This document shows positions 54,250-64,000 of a DNA stretch of 64,000 nt, one piece after another. Origin of the DNA: Mytilus trossulus (lineage: Eukaryota > Mollusca > Bivalvia > Mytilida > Mytilidae). Made by a program: the position numbers and the translations under genes. The stretch spans positions 11,299,911-11,363,910 of the forward strand of contig NC_086376.1 of assembly GCF_036588685.1 (NCBI RefSeq). Direction: 5' to 3'. Position 1 is the stretch's first letter. Each line of letters begins with the position of its first letter. A model generated the notes under the pieces. It was not told where the DNA came from. It saw nothing but the letters and a program-made list of their open reading frames with translations, and made no database searches.

Positions 54250-57110
54250 ATGGCAATATCCAAACATAAGAACATCTTGACATTTTTTTTCTTCTGGTCA
54301 TGAAACATCCGTTTTCATGTAATTCATTCATTAATATTACACAATATTTATTGCATTATTCATTATTTCATTTATAAGTTTTGCGTTTTTCCATCGTGAC
54401 AAGTAAGTTGATTAAAAACCATATCAACATTCAATTATTTGTATGTTTTTATGTACCACATGACATTGAATTATACCTACGGATGTTGCATAATGAGACC
54501 ACAAGTATGTTTACTTACAGTTTAAACATCTTCTGATAAGTAATTAAAATTAATTGCCATAGATTCCCCTCGAATTTTTTTTCGTCTAAATAAATAAATC
54601 ATAGGAACAATGTTTCATAAGATTTATTATTCTATTGTTAAGGTTTGATTTTCAGTTGACCAGTAAAACTAATTCATTGTGGCAGTTACAACTTTGTTAC
54701 ATTGTATAAATTACATTCATTAAGTGCAACTGATAGTTTCAATCTTTAAAAAACAGTCATGCATATGGAGATATTTGAAAGAAGTTAACTGATGTTAGTT
54801 GAAAAATCAAAGATCCTAAGATGACGTTTTGCCTGCAAACTGCAAATAATGAAGAAACCGAAACGACAAAGTTACTTCATACCGCTTCATTTGAACGTTG
54901 TTGGATATTTGTCTCATTGGCTATCATAATACATCTCATAACTCTATATTAATTAATGTTGATGAAAACCCAATAAATAACTCAGATGAGAATTTAGCAG
55001 GACCTTCACTTCAGGGTCAGTATCTTGCAAACATTCTATGCAAGTTTGGTCAAATTCAATTGAGTGGTTTTCAATGAGTTGCTGATTAACAACTGTACTT
55101 GCATTGGTGTTGTTTTTAATCAATTGTAACATAGTAATGTGGATATTGTTGTACAGTTATGAACACTAACGGTCAAAACCCACGTCGGTACTTGAATATT
55201 GACATAGCACTGTGTCACAGTCGTGCTTTTATAGTAACAACTATAGGTCACATAATGAGCAAATCCATTTTAAAATATTGCAGACAAGAAACTAACAACT
55301 AATGAACAAAATAGTAAATAAAAATCAATAATGATATATAGCAACAAACGACAACCACTGAATAACAGGTCTGCTGGCGTTCAACTCTCCTCATATCCTA
55401 GGACAACAGTGAAACAGCACAACCAAAGACCAAGACTATAGAAATCGGTTGAAAAGGTCTTAATAGTAACTCATCAGATTTGTATACAAAACACATAAAG
55501 AACTATTAAAAAACCAAAAGACACAAAGTGCACATCTGCGATTACTCACAGTTACTAAAAGCTAGTGCAAACCAAATATCAAGTAATAAAACGAATCACG
55601 TATCTAAAATATCAATCATTACACATTTAATTGGAAGACGTCATAAACAGTCTGAGAAAAACGTGACCTATTGCAATGCCAAAATAAAGGTACTCACATA
55701 AATGTAGGACAGTACATGTACATAGGTGTATAACAATAATTTAAAGTTGTGTTTTAATTATTGATTACGAAGTCAATTAAAAAACAAAACAATATGCAAA
55801 GATCTAATAACTAAAGAAATTACATTGTCAAACTGGAAACCTTTAAGAATAAGTTCAGACTAGTGATGGGTTGTTTGACTAAATATGTTAGATGTGCACC
55901 GAATTATATTGCAATCTTGGGGAAAATGATTTATATTAGTTGAAAATGATTTTGAAATATCTTTCAGTAACCGTGTGTACTGTTCTTGTGTTATGTAGTA
56001 ACATAACTGTTTCATGTTAGTGGAGGTTGAGCACTCACCACACATACAACCCCGACATGCTTTCTTGCACCTGTTCCAAGTCAGAAGTCAATAATTTAAA
56101 AGTAGTCATTGATTGATGTCTGTTATATTTGATTTTCATTTACTTCGCTTTAAGTAGAGCAGTTTGTTTATCTTTTGAATTGTTTCAAATTTAGTCTTTT
56201 CTAGCTTAATTGCTGGGGTTCTGATTCTTTTTTTTTACAGCCGTATGGTAACCATCTAGTCGTTTAAATCCTCCACCTTTTTCTCGGGTGTGTATATGTG
56301 ACATTGGGTCGCTGAATTATTGAATTCGCATTATTTTCAGTTAGATTTAAGCTTCAATGGCCCTGTCCATGTATTGGTATGGAAAACTCAGTCCCCACTC
56401 CAGAATCGTTCATACTAAAATTTACAATAGCAGGTGCACGCCTTTATGTTCTGAGGGTTCTGTGCAAATTTCATTGGATATTACTAAACCGCTTTCAAGA
56501 ATTTGTGAATAATCTTAGTATAAAGTAATACAATATAAGTTGCATCCCTTCGCTGCGAAACAATAAATCCATGTCTCAATAGATGAAAACTGTGTGAATC
56601 GCATAAACCAAGGCCATCGTCCGGAATAGGAAATCCCAATTTGCATGAATCGACCGTAACATGTCATTTGATTGTCAATTGGTCGGTACCAGTTCTGGTT
56701 TTCACCAATAGTACCATTCGCCTAGCAACCAGTGTTTTGGGAATTTTTCGGTATCATTTAATTTTGTCACTTTCTATGGACTTTTTCCTTTTTAAATTTT
56801 TCCTTCGGGTTCGTTATTTTTGTAAATACTTTTTAAAACGATTTATAAGTTCTATTTGGGTCGTTTAGTTATGTTATGCTCTCAGTCGTGTTATGTATGA
56901 TTGTTTTATGTCACTGGCTTGCATGCACAATAGACAATAGACAATACTTTGTTAATAAACCTCAGACACATAGGTGTACAAGAGGACATCATATATACAC
57001 GTATACACATGTTTATACTCAATACATTCACACTAAACATAAAAATGCTACATACATGAGAAAATATAGCAAATGTCAATTTACAAACTACCATAACTTT
57101 CAACTAAAAA
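54250..57110. other. Intergenic DNA with scattered repeat fragments
   Basis: An R6-related fragment lies near 55345-55420 ('acaaacgacaaccactgaat') and another possible one near 56060-56230. No gene was recognised; short frames here have no support. Confidence 0.35.
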
Positions 57111-57120
57111 CCAACATAAA

Positions 57121-57720
57121 TCACAAGTATCGTGTAAGAATAATGGAAGATAACTTGTTATTTTCCAATAACAAGTTATTCCAAAACAACACCATTTTAC
57201 GTTTAATAATGGTTTCCAAAGGGAATCTTCCGAGTTCCCCATACACCATATAATTTGGTGTACTGCTTCTTAATTTCAAAATGTTTTTGCAAAATTGAAG
57301 GTGTATTTTCTCAATGCTTTCTTTATTTTCAAATCCCCATACCTCTGAAGCATATAATAAAACAGGACTAACCAATGAGTCAAAAAGTTTTAGCTGCAAA
57401 TCGACGGGAATACATATATTTTTTATTTTTCGGTGTAGAGCATACAAAGACTTCTGTGCTTGAACAAGAAGTTTTTTTCGTGCTGTACAAAAGCTACCGT
57501 TGTAATTGAAAAGTACACCAAGGTAGCAGTAGGAATCAACTATTTCAATGATAATTATCCCATAACCACGTGGCAATTGCATCAAGTGTTTTATACAGAA
57601 AGCCAAATACATGAAAAAAAACAGAAATTATGTCATAAAGATGATAAACTGTTCCATATTCACTCTTTAAAGCCGCAGTCGATTCATCACCAAGAACAAT
57701 ATTTTGAATAATGACTACAT
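57121..57720 (-). pseudogene. LINE reverse-transcriptase C-terminal relic
   Basis: A 163-codon minus-strand frame reads EIVDSYCYLGVLFNYNGSF, then LVQAQKSLYALHRKIKNI, VDLQLKLFDSLVSPVLLYAS and EVWGFENKESIEKIHLQF. This is the connection or thumb region of a non-LTR (Jockey/CR1/RTE-like) reverse transcriptase, where YLGVLF and the 'SPVLLYASEVWG' block are conserved. The catalytic domain upstream is eroded (to about 57720) and the end is cut. A 13-bp perfect stem with a 4-base loop (57150-57179) lies inside it, probably by chance. Confidence 0.8.
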
Positions 57721-58039
57721 TAAAATTTGCTGAGTATAAAAAAACTCGCCGACAGTTTTCGTAATCCTATTTTGTTTCCAATGGTATAAACATATTCTTA
57801 TATGTTCACAACAGATTACTTTGGCTTGCAATGAATGACAACAAAAGGTTGATGGGCCATAAGAAGCATATCTGACTTTAGATTTTAGGTTTTAGAGGAA
57901 ATGTAGATTTCCCATGATATTAATTTTCAAAAAAGTCGTATATTTATTATAACTTAAAGTGTCAGAGTCATCTTTCTATTATTAGAAATTTAATTTCATG
58001 GAATTTTCACCATTCTATTATTGATATAAATAACAGTAT

Positions 58040-58775
58040 ATATTTTCCAGACCGTATGAGTATTTGGACCGTATGCGTACTTTTTCAATATAGCATACGG
58101 TCGGACTGTACGCGTACGGTCTGACTAAATTTTAGAATTGGTCAAGTTAAATGCATTTAACAGATCAACATGGAATATAAAAAATCAATTGTAATTGAAA
58201 TAAAAACTTTATATTTTATCTATTTAAAAAATTCACGCTAATTAAATCTGTTAAACTCTTGTATTTAGCATGTCGATCAGTAATACATTTATTGAATTAT
58301 GATCACTGAAATTGAAGATATCGGAAGTAAACATAATGTGGGAGGACAATTGTTTTAGAATATTTAGCAATTTACAAAAAAAAAAATGCAAATGCATAGG
58401 AACATACATGATCGAACAGCAAACATGTAAATGTAAAAAATATTACGTTACTTGTGGTAGCAAGTGTCACCTTGGGCAAGAGTACCAAAATAGGATTCAG
58501 ATATACAATTAAACAAATATTTAATTTCAATTGTTTGTTTGATCATTTTATCCATCTTATTGTAATAATAACAATTTGTAAAACTAAAATCAAGATTGTG
58601 ATAAATGTTTGTTTAGATTTATGATCCAATAACATGTATGGTCAGCTCATATTGGACCATTCGCATATACTGATATGGTACGACCGTACGCGTATGGTCG
58701 GACCATACGAGTATACGTATACGGTCCGGACCGTACGCGTACGGTCCAAATACTCATATGGTCTGGAACATATAC
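58040..58775. mobile_element. Inverted-repeat (MITE/foldback) element with GTACGCGTAC palindromes
   Basis: The left end, 'ttccagaccgtatgagtatt' then 'tggaccgtatgcg', and the right end, 'cgtacggtccaaatactcat' then 'atggtctggaa', are inverted copies of about 40 bp, roughly 735 bp apart overall. Just inside both ends lie clustered GTATGCGTAC, GTACGCGTAC and GTATACGTATAC blocks, including a perfect 20-bp palindrome (58728-58747). The interior is AT-rich with a 66-codon cysteine-containing frame (58312-58512) that I do not trust. No transposase is present, so it would be non-autonomous. Confidence 0.85.
58728..58747. repeat. Perfect 20-bp palindrome
   Basis: GGACCGTACGCGTACGGTCC equals its own reverse complement. 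A variant lies near the other end of the element (58108-58125), suggesting subterminal binding sites for a trans-acting transposase. Confidence 0.9.
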
Positions 58776-59019
58776 ACTACGAGTTATTTTTGCAATTTTC
58801 TCAATTTGCTATAACAATAAGGCTATAACTAAACGTTTGAACGTTAGGGGTCGTGTAAGTACGTAAACCGTAAGTATGATCGAGCTATATAACCAAACGG
58901 GACATAAAATAAGAGAAACCAAATTCATCTAAGGTTGACTTTGCCTGAGGAAGTTGGAACATTACCTTCATAATTTCATAATTTATCAACGGAAATTTTA
59001 TAAGAGAATGTTATAAATC

Positions 59020-59105
59020 ATGTCAGTACCGAAGCTATGACTACTGAATTGATGAGACCCTTTGGGGACAGTCAGCCATCAGGGGTGTTTATATCAACAG
59101 TGTTC
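59020..59105 (-). repeat. Degenerate satellite/R1 head fragment
   Basis: 'gtcagtaccgaagctatgac' and 'tgatgagaccctttggggac' match the satellite monomer start. A further diverged relative lies at about 61040-61090 ('gtcaattcaccagcagttg', 'ctacccagtgct'). Confidence 0.6.
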
Positions 59106-59109
59106 GGAA

Positions 59110-59700
59110 AGGAAAATAACACTTAAATTCTATCATTTCATCATTTTATTATATAAAAACATGTGTAATGTTGGAATTTATAAAATATCTTTGTACGAGT
59201 TTTAAAAAAAAGGACGAAAAGTGATGCTCAGTGAGCTATTCTGCTGTTTCGCAGCGAGTACAAATAAATTTACGTCTCCGACGACGTAGATATATTGCTT
59301 ATATCATGCAATTAACACACGGCACTTTAAGGATTTTCACTTGTTATATTTTAACATTTTTGTCAGATTTTAGGAATCCTTTGGTTTTATCCATTTGAAT
59401 GCCAAAATTGTTTTTGCCTAATGACCCCCATTTTTCTTTTTATAAATCTTTTACATGTATAACATAACGATAAGCCATCTGTAAAAGTCTTTTGAGAACT
59501 TAAACTTCTCGATGATAAATCTATGAAAAGTCAAGAGAGAACATTTTCCTGCCAAAATTTTAAAGGATTTTATCTCGAAAACAAGTAGTACATTGACCTA
59601 TGTATCTTTTTTTTTTTGGTTCCTTTGTTAATCCCTTATCAATATATTCTATTGTTTTTAAAAGCTAACTATTTTGAAACTCTCTTAAGAATCCGAACAG
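59110..59700. other. Intergenic DNA, nothing recognised
   Basis: No gene or repeat signal identified. Confidence 0.35.
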
Positions 59701-59709
59701 TTGGGATTT

Positions 59710-59998
59710 CTCAAAGAAAAGTTTTCGGTGTTGACATGAATATCAATAATGTGGTCGTTTTTATAAATTTCCTTTACAAAACTTTGAATTTTTCGAAAAA
59801 CTAAGGATTTTCTTATCCCCGGCATAGATTACCTTTAAGTTAGCCGTATTTGGCACAACATTTTGGAATTTTGAATCCTCAATGCTCTTCACTTTGTACT
59901 AGTTTGGCTTTATAAATATTTTGATATCAGCGTCATATTAAGACGAAACGCGCGTCTGGCGTACTAAATTATAATCCTGGTACCTTTGATAGCTATTA
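59710..59998 (+). repeat. R1 dispersed repeat with head region
   Basis: 'ttttcggtgttgacatgaat', 'aactaaggattttcttatcc', 'gccgtatttggcacaacatt', 'aagacgaaacgcgcgtctgg', 'attataatcctggtaccttt' are present; about 10 bases are lost within 'cagcgtcatattaagac'. Confidence 0.9.
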
Positions 59999-60187
59999 AC
60001 TTGAATCGCGAATATGACCACAAAATGGCACAACAAAGATATTCAAATTTTTGTTTCGCCAGTATGGAAGCGGAATTATATGATACTTAAAGCACTTTTT
60101 CTGTAGTTGAAAATGCAAGGTTAGTTTGTACTGTTTTGTGTGCTTTTGTTTTTTGTTTAAAATGTTTATTTTTATTCTGTGGTAAGT

Positions 60188-60478
60188 CACCACTTCGGTG
60201 ATGACATGAACATCAATCATATGGTAGTTTTTATAAATTAACTGTTTGCAAAAGTAAGAATTATTCTAAATACTTAGGATTTTGTTATCCCAGGAATAGA
60301 TTACCTTAGCTCCATTTGGCATCACTTTTTAAAATTCTTGATCACGAATGATTTTCAACTTTGTACATTTCTGGCTTTCTTTACTATTTTGATCATAGCG
60401 TCACTGGTGGGTCGTTTGTAGACAAAACGCACGTATGGTGTATCAAATTATAAACCTGGTACCTTGATAACTATTAGC
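60188..60478 (+). repeat. R1 dispersed repeat with head region
   Basis: A second copy directly downstream in the same orientation: 'ccacttcggtgatgacatga', 'aggaatagattaccttagct', 'tagcgtcactggtgggtcgt' and a diverged core 'gtagacaaaacgcacgtatg'. Two copies head to tail within 800 bp recall the tandem habit of the satellite. Confidence 0.88.
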
Positions 60479-60644
60479 ATGTCGAAATGTCCTATTGTAA
60501 TGTTTATGTGTGTATTTCTTTGTCCTGAATGTTCTTGCATTTATTTGTACTGTAGTCTTGTCATGTAATGATGTCATTTTAATGTTATATTTTCCATTGC
60601 CATAAAAGCGGGAGGTTTTTACTTTACAGTCATGATACTTAAAA

Positions 60645-60790
60645 TTAAAATAAAAGAAAATACTAAACTCCGAGAAAATTTCAAAAAGGAAAGTCCCTAA
60701 TCAAATGACAAAAGCATAAGCTCAAACACATCAAATGTTTAAATGGATAACAACTGTCATATTCCTGACTTGTTACAAGTTGATTTTCGA
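60645..60790 (-). repeat. R4 dispersed repeat copy
   Basis: 'actccgagaaaatttcaaaa', 'ggaaagtccctaatcaaatg', 'gcataagctcaaacacatca', 'catattcctgacttgttaca' are the inverse of the 35393 copy. Confidence 0.8.
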
Positions 60791-60799
60791 TTATTCTAT

Positions 60800-62380
60800 A
60801 AGGAATGGAAATGAAAGTAGCACTTAACAAATTTAGTTTGCCCGATAAGCATTTTCACACTTCCCAAATAATAAGACTCCGATCTAAACATGTGAAAAGG
60901 AAGTGTAAATATGTAAAAACGTTAGTAGATGCTATATTACTAAGATGACATAGAAAATTATGTCAAATTCATCAGAGGTCAATATTGCTTGAGGAAGCTG
61001 GAAAATTACTTATATTTTCTTCCAAAACACTGATTACAGAGCAGCTGAAACCCCCAGAAACTGTCAATTCACCAGCAGTTGTATATCTACCCAGTGCTTA
61101 TCAATGAAAACAGCACACTATCAATTACACGTGTCCGAAGCACTCGTCTGGGTTTACTGATAATCAAAACGCTTAAATCTTGTGAATGAAAATAGTATGA
61201 ATTTCCTGCGTCCGAACCTAGCGAATTTATAGGTAGAAATATTAAGAGCTGTATTACACAAAGTAACCTACAAGCAATCGACAAATTCAGCTTGGGTCAA
61301 CTTTCTAATAACTTAATATATACAGTTCAGGACAGCTATACAATATCAGTAATATACAATGAACTTTCCATCATTCTTTTATTGATGTATTATCTACAAT
61401 ATACATAATATACGATGGAATGTCTATTATTTTATAATTGATGAAATATGTACATAACTTATAATTCACGGTGGAATTACTATAATTCAATATTTTTATG
61501 TAACATCCATTTCTTTTTATATTAAATCATCCATAATTATGTGTCAAAAATATACATTTTAAGTGTTGACCTTGGTCTTATACACATATTATAAGTTCTG
61601 TATAGTTTTGGCTTTTACATGAATGTGTTTGCCATTAGAATATATTTAGTTTGTAAATATGTGTCAAGTTGTGTATACATCATACTACAACATAGTAGGT
61701 GCATAAGTCTTTAATGTTCAAGAATGCTGAATTAACAAAATTTGTTTTTTTAATATTCCTCTGGTTTAATTGTGTGGTTAGATTGTAATATGATTACTAT
61801 AATGATTATTATCTCAATTATTATTATTATTATTGTTATTATTATTATAAGTTTGTTTTTTTTAGTCTTATGATTATTATTATTTGGCTTATATATCTTT
61901 AGACTTTCAGCTTACTACAATAGGTCAATCTTTTGAAACAGACGACAGTCATTTATATTTTTTACGGCTTATTATGCCATAACGATATGAGTTTTGTCCA
62001 TTGAAGGTCGTTCGTTGACCTGTTGTTGTTCGCGTACCATTTTTATGTGAAAAATTCTTCTCGGCAGTCAAACCACATCAACTTAAAATTTACTTTGTTC
62101 AACAATTTTCATATAATAAAAAATGAACAAAACGTATCTGAAACAAATTTTGTTTTCTTGAATTACCTGTTTCAAAATATATATGCAGACAAAATTGTTT
62201 AAATAAGTGTTGGTTTAAATTTAAGCTCCATTATCCGTTTATAATTCTCTAAATTCCATTCTCTCGCTAAATTCAGTTTTTCGTTTACAATGATATATAT
62301 TTATGCATTCATTAATTACTTTTTGATCACAACCCTATTATATTTTGAAATATTGTTTTTCTTAATCGACCCAAAAAATC
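60800..62380. other. Intergenic DNA with a trinucleotide microsatellite
   Basis: An interrupted (ATT)n run lies at 61803-61850. The minus-strand 65-codon frame at 61087-61284 begins in repeat-derived sequence and was not accepted as a gene. Confidence 0.4.
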
Positions 62381-62384
62381 ATCA

Positions 62385-62530
62385 TGAATACCAGGGTTTA
62401 AAACTTATATTTACGCCAGACGCGCGTTTCGTCTACAAACGACTCATTAGTGACGCTCGAATCAAGAACAAATTAAAAGGCCAAAGTAAGTATGAAGTTG
62501 AAGAGCATTGAGGAAAAAAATTCCAGAAAG
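62385..62530 (-). repeat. R1 dispersed repeat copy
   Basis: 'cgccagacgcgcgtttcgtc', 'actcattagtgacgctcgaa', 'gaagttgaagagcattgagg' and 'aattccagaaagtttatt' are present; the distal end is missing. A 73-codon plus-strand frame (62290-62511) overlaps it and is repeat-derived. Confidence 0.88.
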
Positions 62531-62769
62531 TTTATTTGCACAAGTTTTATCGTGAAGGATTATTAAAAGTTGGTATGTTGATTTCGATTACGTTTTTTTT
62601 TTTTTTTTTTTAACCTATTTGTCTTCTAGTTATTATGTTGGGTTTTTTTTGTAGTTTTTTTTTTTTGGGAGGGGATGTTAAAGGATAATTTGATGATCAA
62701 TACATTACTTTATAAAAGTGCTACGATAAGATTGATTTCATAATGAAATATTTCTTTTCTGCATATAGA

Positions 62770-63100
62770 GTATAAAATTGGAATGGAAATGGGAATGTGC
62801 TCATGTTTGTTTTCTCTCAACGGATTTATGAGTTTTGAACAGCAGTATACTACTGTTGCAAATTATTTTTACTGTATCAAAGAGACAACAACCCGACCAA
62901 AGAGCAGAAAACAGCCTACGGCCATCAATTGGTCTTCAATGTAGCAAGAACATCCAGCACCCGGAGGTGGGTTTCAGCTGGCCCCTTAACACAATGGCAT
63001 TACAATAAACTCCGAAACATAAATGAAATAAAATAAGAATAAAAACATGCAAGACTAACTTAAGCCACAGGCACCTTACTTGGGACAGGCGCAATTTATG
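62770..63100 (-). repeat. R3 tail interrupted by an R2 fragment
   Basis: The R3 end 'ggaatggaaatgggaatgtg' (62780-62799) is separated from its continuation 'tatcaaagagacaacaaccc' (62876 onward) by about 75 bases containing R2 sequence ('gtttgttttctctcaacgga', 'agtttt gaacagcagtatac'). In the copies at 28800 and 7525 these R3 blocks are adjacent. R3 then continues with 'caattggtcttcaatgtagc' and 'cagctggccccttaacacaa'. Confidence 0.8.
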
Positions 63101-63104
63101 TTAT

Positions 63105-64000
63105 TGCCTGTTATTTCATAAACAATTCACTGATATTTATGTATACACGAATGTATGAACTTTTAACATCAGATGAAGATTTATATTAGGCTATTATTTG
63201 GCCTCATATATTTGAGACGTGTCATTCTATTATATAAATATATACAATGTTTATCGTTAATATGTATAAATGCATAAGTTTTACAAATTCATACCATTTT
63301 CCATATTAATAGTCTAGGGCTAGCGAAGATAAATTCTTACATACGATTGTTGCAATGTTACGAATTCCAAAAAACAAAAAGTTTGAAATTAGATGAGAGT
63401 ACTGATTCTTTTGGCTTTTTGAATAGTTTAACTGTCATCGGATGTTTTTCAATATTCGGAAGCCCTAACTTCATCATGTTTTTTTTAAATTGTTGATAAA
63501 ATGGATTTGGTTGGGCACCGAAAGAATGGCGTGTGATTTTTAAGTGCTATAAAACACTAATGTCTTCTTCATCTCTCCCTATCCATCTATTAATAATTTA
63601 ATTTTGGATATAACGGCTCTTCTGATTGGCTGACGTCGTTTTGTTTATCAGCTCATAGACACATAATCTTGTCATGTGACCTTGACGCCAACAACGTTTT
63701 TTCATTATTTACTCCGGTTTAAAATGGATTTTAGAATTAAATTATAAGAAACGACTGTAATATGTTTTCTGTCTATGAAGAAATAACATCAGAATGTGGT
63801 ACACACTAAATAACCGGCGTATTCCTTAAATAGTCTTTAAAAATTATTTCCGTCCTGATTTATATTCAAAAATGATTTCCCGTCCTGAATATAAATCAAA
63901 TATATTTAGTTTAAACATTAAAAATTATTGTTCAAAATTGACAAATGGATTAGACACAAGTTTTTCAACTTAGTGCAGTCTTCTCCCAAACATCTATAAA
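63105..64000. other. Terminal intergenic DNA
   Basis: A short inverted repeat lies near 63845-63900 ('cgtcctgatttatattca' against 'tgaatataaatca'). 'gattggctgacgtcgttttg' near 63632 may belong to another dispersed repeat. No gene was recognised. Confidence 0.35.

Noticed and set aside
57150-57179. 13-bp stem with 4-base loop as a transcription terminator
   Set aside because: It lies inside the LINE relic, has no U-tract logic in a eukaryote, and encodes part of the RT-derived frame; probably coincidence.
58312-58512. 66-residue cysteine-containing peptide inside the inverted-repeat element
   Set aside because: The CKCIG and CKCKKYYVTCGSKC blocks are suggestive of a small cysteine-rich protein, but there is no signal peptide, and it lies in the interior of a non-autonomous transposable element.
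61087-61284. 65-residue frame with a signal-like start on the minus strand
   Set aside because: Its beginning overlaps sequence related to the satellite/R1 head, and no splice or conservation evidence supports it.

Overview
The window looks like nuclear DNA from a marine bivalve, most likely a mussel (Mytilidae). It is strongly AT-rich, its genes are split by kilobase-long introns, and it is packed with several dispersed repeat families, including one whose core is GACGAAACGCGCGTCTGGCG, that I associate with mussel genomes. The taxon is an inference; no species can be fixed from this sequence alone. Nothing points to a bacterium, phage or plasmid.

Three spliced protein-coding genes can be reconstructed with consistent reading frames and GT/AG splice sites. 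(1) 11587-18195, plus strand: a two-immunoglobulin-domain, single-pass membrane receptor or adhesion protein (five exons, 308 aa) with a short tyrosine-bearing tail and two possible alternative tails. (2) 24957-20751, minus strand: a complete microsomal cytochrome P450 of the CYP2 type (four exons, 495 aa, all catalytic motifs present). (3) 53025-47872, minus strand: a secreted, cysteine-free, tyrosine- and proline-rich protein of 201 aa with a signal peptide (three exons), family unknown. I see no functional link between the three genes.

The rest is mobile-element and repeat sequence. There are four decayed copies of one reverse-transcriptase family (2895-3720, 3985-4185, 27690-28235, 29447-30165), probably Penelope-like or a relative, and one LINE reverse-transcriptase relic (57121-57720). 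Repeat families are labelled here as follows. R1: GACGAAACGCGCGTC core, about 20 dispersed copies. R2: about 250 bp, ending near AACAGCGGTATACTACTG. R3: apparent 3' tail of the 29447 retroelement type. R4: a TTCCATTCGTTTGATGTG family. R5: apparent 3' tail of the 27690 retroelement type. R6: about 290 bp, ending GTTGTCTCATTGGCACTCAT. R1 orientation '+' means the strand carrying GACGAAACGCGCGTC.

Layout: 1-9190 repeats, RT relics, a 450-bp foldback palindrome (4752-5202) and a hairpin element (7982-8108); 9195-10605 a 36-bp minisatellite open in several frames; 11587-18195 Ig gene; 18200-20700 repeats; 20751-24957 P450; 25724-26745 a tandem triplication of a tRNA-derived SINE; 26757-37980 RT relics and repeats; 38038-41399 a 351-bp satellite with a 702-bp higher-order repeat, whose monomer is homologous to the dispersed R1 element; 41400-47770 mostly featureless AT-rich sequence; 47872-53025 secreted-protein gene; 53400-64000 R1/R4 copies, a LINE relic and a 735-bp inverted-repeat element with a 20-bp perfect palindrome (58040-58775).

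The most unusual material is the satellite derived from the dispersed repeat, the multi-frame-open minisatellite, the tandem SINE array, and the Ig gene with a missing domain cysteine and alternative tails. No new multi-gene system is evident.
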